A stretch of DNA of 64,000 nt, from NCBI GenBank assembly GCA_965221215.1, contig OZ244872.1:2852001-2916000 (forward strand), given 5' to 3'. Source of the DNA: Aldehydirespirator sp965221215. GTDB lineage: Bacteria; Actinomycetota; Acidimicrobiia; Acidimicrobiales; Aldehydirespiratoraceae. Below, in pieces: positions 17,368 to 25,079 of this stretch (its first letter is position 1; each line of letters begins with the position of its first letter). The position numbers and the translations under genes were made by a program. Under the pieces are notes generated by a model. The model saw only the letters and a program-made list of their open reading frames with translations. It had not been told where the DNA came from and did no database searches.

Positions 17368-17768
17368 CAATCTCGAAGGATCGTCGGCACGGCCCGGTAG
17401 CCGGCCTTGGCCAGCGACGGAGCGCCCCCGAGGATCCACAGGATGACCATCGCCTCGTCGGGATCGGCGCCCGCGGAGTGCGGCGCGTTGGCGGGAATGA
17501 AGACGATGTCCCCGGGGGAGATGTCGTAGAACTCCGATCCGACCCGATGCCAGCCCCGGCCCGACATGACAATCACCACCTCCTCCGCGTCGGGATGGAG
17601 GTGGTGCTCGTGAGTGCTCCCCGGCGGGTAGATGGTCTGGCCCACCATCGTCCGCTCCGACCCATGGCGCTCCTCGGAGATCAGCGTCCGCACATCGAGA
17701 TGCGCGAAGGCGGTGCCCGACCAGTCATCGGGCTCTGTCGTGTCCGCTCGAACCACTTGCTCGGCCAA
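17367..17768 (-). CDS. Cupin-domain protein
   Basis: 133 residues with a single cupin. The metal-binding pattern STHEHHLHPDAEEVVIVMSG holds three histidines and a glutamate, and PANAPHSAG supplies the later histidine. Its stop overlaps the amidase start. It starts about 70 bp from the divergent dioxygenase gene, so the two units share a promoter region. It could be an isomerase or a small-molecule sensor for the unit; no reaction is assigned. Confidence 0.75.
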   Translation of the reverse strand: MAEQVVRADTTEPDDWSGTAFAHLDVRTLISEERHGSERTMVGQTIYPPGSTHEHHLHPDAEEVVIVMSGRGWHRVGSEFYDISPGDIVFIPANAPHSAGADPDEAMVILWILGGAPSLAKAGYRAVPTILRD

Positions 17769-17839
17769 GTTCTCCCCCGTCTCTGATGGCGGCTGCGGTC
17801 GCTCCCGACATCTTGCGTCAACGGTCCGAAAGTTACCCT

Positions 17840-18778
17840 ATGGGGGTGCCTGGAGCAGCGGCCCGCGCCGAGCCCCTGAGCGGCCCGGAGATCCTTGAGT
17901 TCTACGAGTCCGGATTCCTGTGCCCGGGCCGGGCCTTCAGCGACGACGAGATCGGCGTCCTCCGCGGCCTCCTAGCTTCAGTGGAGGACCACGAGCGCAA
18001 CGAGGGGCGGGTCTACGACCTGCTCGATCCCGACCTGTGGCCCGACGTCGACGAGCCTCGGCCCGAGGGGGCCGGCCCGGTGGAGTTCCTGTTCAATCTG
18101 TGGCGGGTCGAGTCCGAGATCCGGCCGTTCGTGTTCAGCCCGATCCTGGCCCGCTGGGCTTCGCAGCTCATCGGGGCCCGACAGGTGCGCCTTCTCGAGG
18201 ACAATGCCCTCACCAAGGCCCCGCGCTCGGGGGGCGAGCTGAAATGGCATCAGGACTTTCCCTACTGGCCGCTGGCCCAGCCCAACGCAGTGACGGCGTG
18301 GGTCGCCCTCGACGACACCGACGCCGACAACGGCGCCATGCACATGGCCGTCGGCAGCCACCTGACCGGGGAGCGCCTGCCCTCGGTCTTCGGCACCGGC
18401 ACGCCTTACCTGAGAGATCAGCGGCCCGCCGCCGTCAGACCCATGGAGGATCCCGCCGCCATGAACTTCGAGGTGCGAACCCTCACCCTCGCGGCGGGCG
18501 AGGTGTCGTTTCACTCGTCGCTGGTGTGGCACGCCTCGGGAGCGAACCACACCGACCGGCCCAGGCGGGCCCTCGTGGTGCGCTTTGTGGGAGACGGAAC
18601 CATCTGGCTCGGATCGCAGCGATACGAGTACAACTACAGTGACGCCGAGGTCGGACTGCGCGCCGGAGAGCCCATAGGGGGCGAGTACTTCCCGCTCATT
18701 CCGTTCCCATCCGCCGAGCGGCCCATGCCGAGCGGAGCGAACAAAGGCGGGAGCCCCGTCGAGGAGGAGCAACGATGA
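17840..18778 (+). CDS. Phytanoyl-CoA dioxygenase (PhyH) family oxygenase
   Basis: 312 residues from ATG 17840; a start at 17786 is also possible, and neither has a strong ribosome-binding site. The 2-oxoglutarate/Fe(II) facial triad is visible as KWHQDFPYWP (HxD) and WHASGANHTD (distal His), followed by RRALVVRF carrying the 2-oxoglutarate-binding arginine. Family members hydroxylate acyl-CoAs or small natural products. The stop overlaps the amidohydrolase start. The last 20 residues (AERPMPSGANKGGSP) are encoded by a segment resembling the dispersed repeat, so the natural C terminus may have been extended. Confidence 0.83.
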   Translation: MGVPGAAARAEPLSGPEILEFYESGFLCPGRAFSDDEIGVLRGLLASVEDHERNEGRVYDLLDPDLWPDVDEPRPEGAGPVEFLFNLWRVESEIRPFVFSPILARWASQLIGARQVRLLEDNALTKAPRSGGELKWHQDFPYWPLAQPNAVTAWVALDDTDADNGAMHMAVGSHLTGERLPSVFGTGTPYLRDQRPAAVRPMEDPAAMNFEVRTLTLAAGEVSFHSSLVWHASGANHTDRPRRALVVRFVGDGTIWLGSQRYEYNYSDAEVGLRAGEPIGGEYFPLIPFPSAERPMPSGANKGGSPVEEEQR

Positions 18779-20100
18779 ACAGCCCAGGTCCCCAGTTGCG
18801 GCGCATCGAGAACGCCCGGCTGCTCCCCTGCACCGACGAGACCGTCATCACCGACGGCACGGTGGTGATCGACGGCGAGCTGATCGGCTGGATCGGGCCG
18901 TCGCACGATCTGCCCCGCGAGTTCCGAGACGAAGCGATACCGGCCGTGAGCGCGGCCGGCGCCACCGTCATGCCGGGACTGGTCGACGGCCACATGCACA
19001 TCAGTTTCGGTGAGCCTCACACCGAGGAGGAGCTGTACATCTATACGCCGTCGCCGTATCGATCCATCCGGGCCGCGGCCAGCGCCGAGACCGTTCTGCT
19101 GGCCGGAGTCACCAGCGCCTGCGACCCGGGCGGGCCCACCGGGATCGCTCCCGCCGTGCGCGACGCGGTTGCGGCCGGGCTCATCCAGGGGCCCCGACTA
19201 TCAGCCGCAGGCAGGCAGATCACCACTCAGCAGGGCATCGGCGACACGCTGCCGCGCTGGATCGACGTGACCGAATCGTCGTTCGGTGCGCTGGTCCACA
19301 GTCGCGACGAGCTGCTGAGCGAGATACGCGACCAGGTCAAGGACGGGGTGGACCTGATCAAGATCGCCGGGTCTGGTCCCGGAACCACCGAGTGGGCCGC
19401 GTTCCGGCGCGACGAGCTCGAGCTCGCCGTAGACGAGGCCCACCGGCTCGGGCGTCCGCTGGCCATGCATGCCCGATCCCGCCAGTCCGTCGCTGACGCG
19501 GCCTCCGCCGGCATTGACTGGATCATGCACGCGTCCTACATGGACACCGAGACCCTCGACCGGGTGCTGGAGCGGAACATCCCGCTGCTTCCGGCCATGA
19601 CGCTGCTCGTCAACTCGCTGGACGCGGGCGGAATGCGGCCCGCCGCCAACGATGCCATCCGGCGAGAGCTGGACGCAGCCGTCTCCATCCTCTCCAAGGC
19701 CCACGAGCAGGGTGCCACCCTGATAGCCGGATCCGAGAGCGGGTTCGCCATGACCCCCTACGGCCAGTGGCACACCCGTGAGATGGAGTTGTTCGTCAGC
19801 CATCTCGGCATGACCGACATGCGGGCCCTGCTGTGCATGACCCGCGACGCCGCGGTGGCCGTGCCCCGGGACGCAGCCATGATCGGGACCTTGACCCCCG
19901 GCAAGTACGCCGACATGCTGATAGTGGACGGGCGGCCCGACGAGAACGTGTCCATATTGGCCGACCGGCGGCACTTCCGGGTGATGAAGGGCGGTCAAGA
20001 GGTTGAGCCATGGCGGCCCGACTCGGTGCCGACCCGCCGCATGCCCTTCGAGCAGGCCCGTCCCTACGTGCCGGCCCTATTCGAGCGCGAGCTCTTATGA
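18775..20100 (+). CDS. Metal-dependent amidohydrolase (imidazolonepropionase-like)
   Basis: 441 residues of the amidohydrolase superfamily. The HxH metal motif is in PGLVDGHMHIS, a candidate carboxylated or bridging lysine is in VDLIKIAGSG, later histidines are in AMHARS and IMHASY, and the C-terminal GTLTPGKYADMLIVDG is typical. The composite domain at the N terminus (NARLLPCTDE... VVIDGE) is normal for the group. It probably opens a cyclic amide or hydrolyses a C-N bond. It overlaps both neighbours by four bases, so it is tightly coupled to the PhyH and SDR genes. Confidence 0.85.
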   Translation: MNSPGPQLRRIENARLLPCTDETVITDGTVVIDGELIGWIGPSHDLPREFRDEAIPAVSAAGATVMPGLVDGHMHISFGEPHTEEELYIYTPSPYRSIRAAASAETVLLAGVTSACDPGGPTGIAPAVRDAVAAGLIQGPRLSAAGRQITTQQGIGDTLPRWIDVTESSFGALVHSRDELLSEIRDQVKDGVDLIKIAGSGPGTTEWAAFRRDELELAVDEAHRLGRPLAMHARSRQSVADAASAGIDWIMHASYMDTETLDRVLERNIPLLPAMTLLVNSLDAGGMRPAANDAIRRELDAAVSILSKAHEQGATLIAGSESGFAMTPYGQWHTREMELFVSHLGMTDMRALLCMTRDAAVAVPRDAAMIGTLTPGKYADMLIVDGRPDENVSILADRRHFRVMKGGQEVEPWRPDSVPTRRMPFEQARPYVPALFERELL

Positions 20101-20951
20101 CCTCTGCCAAGAACGCGATGACCCCGCTCGCCGATCTGTGGTCGCTGGCAGGCCGCGTCTGCGTCGTCACCGGTGCCGCCCAGGGGTTCGGAGCCGCCAT
20201 CGCCGGGCGCCTGGCCGAGGCTGGAGCGGCCGTCGCCGTCGCCGACATCAACGAGACAGCCGCCCGGGCCGCCGCCGAGCGGATCGCGGCCAAGACCGGA
20301 GGCACCTGCATCGGCCACCGCGTCGACGTTTCGGACGAAACCTCGGTCAGCGCTCTGTTCGGGGCGGTCGAGTCTCGGCTCGGTCCGGTGGATGTGCTGG
20401 TCAACAACGCGGGCGTCTTCTCCAACTATCTGGCCACCGAAATGCCCCGCGACGAGTTCGCCCGCATCATCGACGTGAACGTGACGGGCGGCTTCCTGTG
20501 CGCACGCGCCGCGGCCCGCACCATGAAGCCTCGGGCCGCGGGGGTGATCATCAACGTCGCCTCGGTCGATGCCCAGGCGCCGTCCGCGGAGGGGCTCCTC
20601 CACTACACCACCTCCAAGCACGCCATCGCCGGGCTGACCCGGTCGCTGGCCATGGAGTTGGCGCCCCACGGGATTCGCGTCAACGCAGTGTGTCCGGGCG
20701 CGGCGATGACCGAAGGCACCATCGAGTTCGTGAAGGCCGGAGCTCCCCAGGGCATCGACCTCGAGGCGCAATGGGCCGGCATCGTGGACCGAACCCCGCT
20801 CGGCCGCCTGTGCCGGCCCGACGACGTGGGCCGGGCGGCCGTCTTCCTGGCGTCGGACATGGCCGAGTTCATAACCGGGACGCTGCTCGCGGTCGACGGT
20901 GGGATCCTGGTGCAGCCGTTGGAGGGCTACGTGTCGGCCGACCATGACTAA
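20097..20951 (+). CDS. Short-chain dehydrogenase/reductase
   Basis: 284 residues from the ATG overlapping the preceding stop. The NAD(P)-binding TGAAQGFGAAIAGRLAE, the NNAG motif (VDVLVNNAGVFSN), the catalytic Tyr-Lys pair in HYTTSKHAIAGLTRSLA and the terminal TGTLLAVDGGI are all present. Aspartate after the second strand (VADIN) favours NAD over NADP. It would oxidise a secondary alcohol intermediate of this catabolic operon. The next gene starts inside its last bases. Confidence 0.88.
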   Translation: MTSAKNAMTPLADLWSLAGRVCVVTGAAQGFGAAIAGRLAEAGAAVAVADINETAARAAAERIAAKTGGTCIGHRVDVSDETSVSALFGAVESRLGPVDVLVNNAGVFSNYLATEMPRDEFARIIDVNVTGGFLCARAAARTMKPRAAGVIINVASVDAQAPSAEGLLHYTTSKHAIAGLTRSLAMELAPHGIRVNAVCPGAAMTEGTIEFVKAGAPQGIDLEAQWAGIVDRTPLGRLCRPDDVGRAAVFLASDMAEFITGTLLAVDGGILVQPLEGYVSADHD

Positions 20952-21690
20952 CCCGGTCCTCGAAATTCGCAATATCGAGAAGTCCTTCGGAGCAGTCCAG
21001 GCCCTGCGCCAGGTCAGCCTCAGCGCGCACGCGGGCGAGGTGCTGGGACTGATCGGCGACAACGGCGCAGGCAAGTCGACCCTCGTCAAGTGCGTGGCCG
21101 GGATCATCAAGCCCGACGAGGGCGAGATCCTCATCCACGGCGAGAAGACCGAGCTGACCTCGCCCCGCGACGCCCACGAGCGGGGCATCGAGACCGTCCA
21201 TCAAGACCTCGCTCTCATCGACACTCTCGATGTGACCGGCAACATCTTCTTGAACCGGGAGCTCACCCATCGGCCGCGGTTCGCAGGCTGGATGGACAAG
21301 CGGCGCATGCATCGCGAGGCCAGGCAGATCCTTGAGGGCCTCCACATCAACATCCCGTCGGTGCGCCATCCGATCGAGAAGCTGTCGGGCGGCCAGCGCC
21401 AGGCGGTGGCCGTCGGCCGGTCGGTGGCCTGGGGACGTCAAATCGTGCTTATGGACGAGCCCTCGGCCGCGCTCGGCGTGGAGCAGTCGCGCCTGGTGAT
21501 GGAGCTCATCAAGACCCTGCGCGACCGCGGCCTGGCCGTGGTGTTGATCAGCCACAACATGCAGGAGGTGCTCGACGCCTGCTCTCGCGTCCTAGTGCTG
21601 CGCCACGGTGCCGCCGTGGCCGACATCGCACTGGACGGTGTGACCACCAGGGACCTCGTTCAGCTCATCACCACGGGAGTTATGGCCTGA
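20944..21690 (+). CDS. Sugar-type ABC transporter ATP-binding protein
   Basis: 248 residues. Walker A GDNGAGKST, Q-loop VHQD, ABC signature LSGGQRQ, Walker B IVLMDEPSAAL and H-loop ISHN are all visible. It is a single-nucleotide-domain version of the RbsA/FrcA type rather than the fused two-domain form. Eight bases overlap the SDR gene. Together with the binding protein at 22682 and permease at 23738 it forms a complete importer for a sugar or sugar-like solute. Confidence 0.9.
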   Translation: MTNPVLEIRNIEKSFGAVQALRQVSLSAHAGEVLGLIGDNGAGKSTLVKCVAGIIKPDEGEILIHGEKTELTSPRDAHERGIETVHQDLALIDTLDVTGNIFLNRELTHRPRFAGWMDKRRMHREARQILEGLHINIPSVRHPIEKLSGGQRQAVAVGRSVAWGRQIVLMDEPSAALGVEQSRLVMELIKTLRDRGLAVVLISHNMQEVLDACSRVLVLRHGAAVADIALDGVTTRDLVQLITTGVMA

Positions 21691-21783
21691 CGCCGAGCGG
21701 GTTCCCGCAACTAGCACTCGGTGCGAATGTCACCTAGTGTGCCTCTCGCCGCAGATGCCGCTTGTCGGCAGGAAGGATTCCGC

Positions 21784-22632
21784 ATGCCGCAGTTGATGGT
21801 CGGCTATGACGTCGAGTCCTTCGCCATAGGCGAGGGACTGGCCCGGATCGGCGACCACGGCATCGTCCAGGCGACCGAGCCGGACTCCACCCCTCAGGGA
21901 ATCGAGGTGATTCTTCGCAACCACGAGGAGTTCGACGCTCCCGCCACGCTGTTCGTGTGCGGACGCACTCTCGTGCATCACGTCGCACTGTTCCAGGAAC
22001 TCGTCCGCCACCCGTTGATCGATATCCAGCAGCACACCTACAGCCACGCCCTGTTCAAGCCCGACTACTGGAACGGAGGCGTGTTCCTGGCCTCGCCCGC
22101 CGAAGCGCTGGAGACAGAGCTGATGACCACTTCGTCCGCCATCGAGAGCCGCCTCGGAGTCGAGTGCATCGGGCTGCGCACGCCCCACGGCCACTACCTC
22201 GGGCTCAGCGACCGACCCGAACTGCTCGACATTCTCCAGCGGTGCGGCATCCGATACGTGAGTTCCTGGGGACGCGGCCCCAACGGCGCGAACCCCACCC
22301 CAATGTCGACCCAGCCGTTCTGGTATGCCGAACAGGGGCATCCCGAGATCCTCGAGATCCCGTTCCAGCACTGGCTCGACGGCATCTGGTTCGAGGCCAA
22401 CGGCATCGACAGGGGCCGCGAGTTCGGCCAGATTCTGAGCAGCGCCATCGACGAGATAGTCGCCGGCGACCTCGCCTACGGTGCCTGCTTCCACGACTGG
22501 GCCATGCTCCGCTACAACGAGGCCGGCACACAATGGGTGCGCTCCCTCCTCGCCCGCGCCCGAGCCGCGGCCGTGGAGATCGTCTCGTACACCGACTACT
22601 ACCGGTCGATGCCCGCCCTCGTACCAGCCTGA
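21784..22632 (+). CDS. NodB-like polysaccharide deacetylase family protein
   Basis: 282 residues from ATG 21784, with AGGAAGGA upstream fixing this start over an earlier one at 21721. The metal-binding pattern is VGYDVES (Asp) and QQHTYSHALF (HxxxH). RTPHGHYLG and HDWAML carry later family residues. The NodB fold hydrolyses N- or O-acetyl groups or C-N bonds in small cyclic amides (allantoinase PuuE type). Its place between ABC transporter genes in an amidohydrolase operon favours a small N-containing solute over cell-wall sugar. Confidence 0.78.
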   Translation: MPQLMVGYDVESFAIGEGLARIGDHGIVQATEPDSTPQGIEVILRNHEEFDAPATLFVCGRTLVHHVALFQELVRHPLIDIQQHTYSHALFKPDYWNGGVFLASPAEALETELMTTSSAIESRLGVECIGLRTPHGHYLGLSDRPELLDILQRCGIRYVSSWGRGPNGANPTPMSTQPFWYAEQGHPEILEIPFQHWLDGIWFEANGIDRGREFGQILSSAIDEIVAGDLAYGACFHDWAMLRYNEAGTQWVRSLLARARAAAVEIVSYTDYYRSMPALVPA

Positions 22633-22681
22633 TCGACACCACATAACCGTTCCGACAAGAAATACAACCCAGGGGGACCCC

Positions 22682-23689
22682 ATGTTCAGAAGCACTGTTC
22701 GTCTATTCGCAGCGCTGTTGACGCTGGTGCTGATCGCTGCCGCGTGCAGCGGCAGCAGCGACGACGGCGACTCGTCGAATGGCACGATTGCCTTCAGCTA
22801 CGGCAACGAGACGGCCGGGATATATCCCATAGTGGCCGGACCGGCCCGGATCCAGGCCGAGTCCCGCGGCTACGAGTTCGTCGAGGGCGCCGCCAACGGC
22901 GACTGCGAGCAGCAGGTCCAGGATGTGGAGAACTTCATCGTCCAGCAGGTCGACGCCATCGTGGCTCTGCCGCTGTGCGGCATCGAGCCGCTCCAGCCCA
23001 CCATCGACAAGGCCAAGGAGGCGGGCATCGTCTTCGTCGGCTATTCGACCGAGGTTCCCAACGGCGACGCAGCCGTCGTCTACCAGAACGTGGCCGGCGC
23101 CGAGAAGGTCGCCAACGAGGCCCTGCGATGGCTGGAGGAGGACTTCACCGGCGACCGCAACGACTTCTCCTGGGTGCTGTTCACCTTCGACCAGTGCGGC
23201 TCGGCATGCACGCAGCGCACCGACCCGATCCGAGAGATCATCGTCAACGCCACCGGCGTCGCCCCGCTCGAAGCCGAGGTTGTGGCCGAGGATGCCGGCT
23301 TGGAGGCAACCGAGACCTTCTTCCAGTCCAATCCCAACATCGCCATGATCATCGGCATCAACGACGCCGGCGCGCTGGGCGCCTACCAGGCTGTCCTGGC
23401 CCAGATGCGGGCCGGACGCGACGCCAGCGAATTCTTCGTGGCCGGGATGGACGGCCAGAATGAGGCCCTCGAACTGCTCGCCGACGGCGGCGGTGAGGGA
23501 GGCATCTACCGGGCCAGCGGCGCTCTGGTTCTCGACGATCTGGGACGAGCGGTCGCCAATCTGCCCATCGACATTCTCGAGGGCAACACCACCGAGAACC
23601 TGGAACTCCCCTACGAGCTGGTCACCCCGAACGACGCGGCTCGGGCTCAGGAGATCCTCGACGCCTACAACGAGTTCACCGGCGGCTGA
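22682..23689 (+). CDS. Sugar-type ABC transporter substrate-binding lipoprotein
   Basis: 335 residues. An N-terminal lipoprotein signal (LFAALLTLVLIAAACSG, lipobox AAC) is followed by a periplasmic-binding-protein-like type I (RbsB/Peripla_BP_4) fold with INDAGALGAYQAV and VAGMDGQNEAL. GGGGG lies just before the ATG. The start at 22682 is chosen because it gives the signal peptide. It lies 49 bp before the permease. The ligand is not predictable from the sequence; context suggests a nitrogen-containing or polyol-like compound. Confidence 0.88.
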   Translation: MFRSTVRLFAALLTLVLIAAACSGSSDDGDSSNGTIAFSYGNETAGIYPIVAGPARIQAESRGYEFVEGAANGDCEQQVQDVENFIVQQVDAIVALPLCGIEPLQPTIDKAKEAGIVFVGYSTEVPNGDAAVVYQNVAGAEKVANEALRWLEEDFTGDRNDFSWVLFTFDQCGSACTQRTDPIREIIVNATGVAPLEAEVVAEDAGLEATETFFQSNPNIAMIIGINDAGALGAYQAVLAQMRAGRDASEFFVAGMDGQNEALELLADGGGEGGIYRASGALVLDDLGRAVANLPIDILEGNTTENLELPYELVTPNDAARAQEILDAYNEFTGG

Positions 23690-23737
23690 TCCCCCGTCGG
23701 CACGGGGCCGCTCCGAACGGAGCCGATCCCAGCCAGC

Positions 23738-24817
23738 ATGAACGCACCGGGAGACAGCTCTTCAACCGAGCGCGCCGCCGCAGCGGCGGAGGGCGCCTCC
23801 TCGACCGAACCCGTCGCGGCCAGTTCGGTCGGAATCGACCTCGAGTCTCGGCTGTCACGCACCCGGGCCGTGTTTCTGCGCAACGGGATCGTCCTCGCAC
23901 TGATCGCGGAGGTGTTGTTCTTCTGGTCTCAGTCCGAGAAGTTCATGACCGGGCCCAACATCCGGCTCGTCTTCTTGCAGGTGGCCGTGGTCGGGATCAT
24001 GGCCGTGCCCACCGCCCTGCTGCTGATGTCGGGCTACATCGACTTCGCGGTCGGATCCACTCTCGGTTTGAGCGCGGTGGTGCTGGGCAAACTGCTCGAG
24101 TCTGGGATTCACCCCGTCACCGCCTGCACCACAACCCTCGCGGTGGCTGCCGCCGTCGGCGGGTGCCAGGGCACTCTGGCCACCCGAGCCCGGTTCGCGC
24201 CGATCATTGTGACTCTCGGGTTCTTCACCGCGGTCCGCGGGCTGACGTTCGTGGTCAACGACGGGGACCTGGCCAGCGGCTGGACCGGCCGATTCCAGGA
24301 GATCGGACAGGGCATCTTCCCCGGCATCGGGATCCCGAATCCGGTCATCATCGCCGGGGCGGTGTTCGTGGTGGGCGGCTTGTTCCACACCAAGACGGTC
24401 TGGGGCCGGCACATGGTGGCCCTGGGCGTGAATGCGGAGGCCGCCCGCCGAGCCGGCATCAATCCGTGGCAGCTCCCGCTCCTGCTCTACGTGGCCAGCA
24501 GCGTCGGTGCGGGCGTGGGCGCGATCGTGCTCGTGTCGCGGCTCAACTCGGCGCCACCGACCCTCGGCGAGGGCATCGAGATCGAGGTCCTTAGCGCCAT
24601 CCTGCTGGGCGGGGTGGCCTTCGGAGGGGGCAAGGGCAACCTCCTCGGGGTGGCCGCCGGGGTATTGTTCATCGGCGTGCTCAACGACGGGCTGCTGCTG
24701 CTCGGGGCCAAGCCCTTCTGGGTGCGGGTGAGCGCCGGGCTCGCCCTCGTGGCGGCCGCCGCCTTGGACGCCACCAGTCGATACTTCGAGCGACGCGCCT
24801 CGGGAGGAGAGGAATGA
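23738..24817 (+). CDS. Sugar-type ABC transporter permease (RbsC family)
   Basis: 359 residues with an extended polar N terminus (about 45 residues, alanine- and serine-rich) and then 8-10 hydrophobic segments. The family loop NAEAARRAGIN is present, where the ATPase docks, and the later GGVAFGGGKGNLLG is typical of BPD_transp_2 permeases. The single permease gene would form a homodimer. Its stop overlaps the lipoyl-carrier start as ATGA, linking import to the dehydrogenase genes. Confidence 0.88.
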   Translation: MNAPGDSSSTERAAAAAEGASSTEPVAASSVGIDLESRLSRTRAVFLRNGIVLALIAEVLFFWSQSEKFMTGPNIRLVFLQVAVVGIMAVPTALLLMSGYIDFAVGSTLGLSAVVLGKLLESGIHPVTACTTTLAVAAAVGGCQGTLATRARFAPIIVTLGFFTAVRGLTFVVNDGDLASGWTGRFQEIGQGIFPGIGIPNPVIIAGAVFVVGGLFHTKTVWGRHMVALGVNAEAARRAGINPWQLPLLLYVASSVGAGVGAIVLVSRLNSAPPTLGEGIEIEVLSAILLGGVAFGGGKGNLLGVAAGVLFIGVLNDGLLLLGAKPFWVRVSAGLALVAAAALDATSRYFERRASGGEE

Positions 24818-25053
24818 CCCATGAGGTCATCCTGCCCAAGACGGGAATGTACGAGGGCAGCGTGACGCTGATCGAGTGGCTCGCGGCCGACGGCGACGAC
24901 GTGATCGCGGGCGAGCCGCTGTTCGTGATGGAGAGCGACAAAGTTGAGATGGAGATTGAGGCCGAGGTCTCGGGCCACCTCCAACAAGAGGCCGATCCGG
25001 GCCTCGAAGCTCCGATCGGCACCCGCATCGGTGTGATCATCGAAGCACCCTGA
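24814..25053 (+). CDS. Free-standing lipoyl carrier domain
   Basis: 79 residues, almost exactly one lipoyl domain. The hairpin ESDKVEMEIEA carries the attachment lysine (about residue 46), and GSVTLIEWLAADGDDV starts the fold. A biotin carrier would have a Met-Lys-Met core instead. There is no E2 catalytic or subunit-binding domain. It overlaps the permease stop and lies 26 bp before the E1 gene, so it is probably the mobile arm for that E1. The transacylase must come from elsewhere. Confidence 0.85.
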   Translation: MTHEVILPKTGMYEGSVTLIEWLAADGDDVIAGEPLFVMESDKVEMEIEAEVSGHLQQEADPGLEAPIGTRIGVIIEAP

Positions 25054-25079
25054 GCGGTCCGGCGAGAAAGTCGAGAGGT

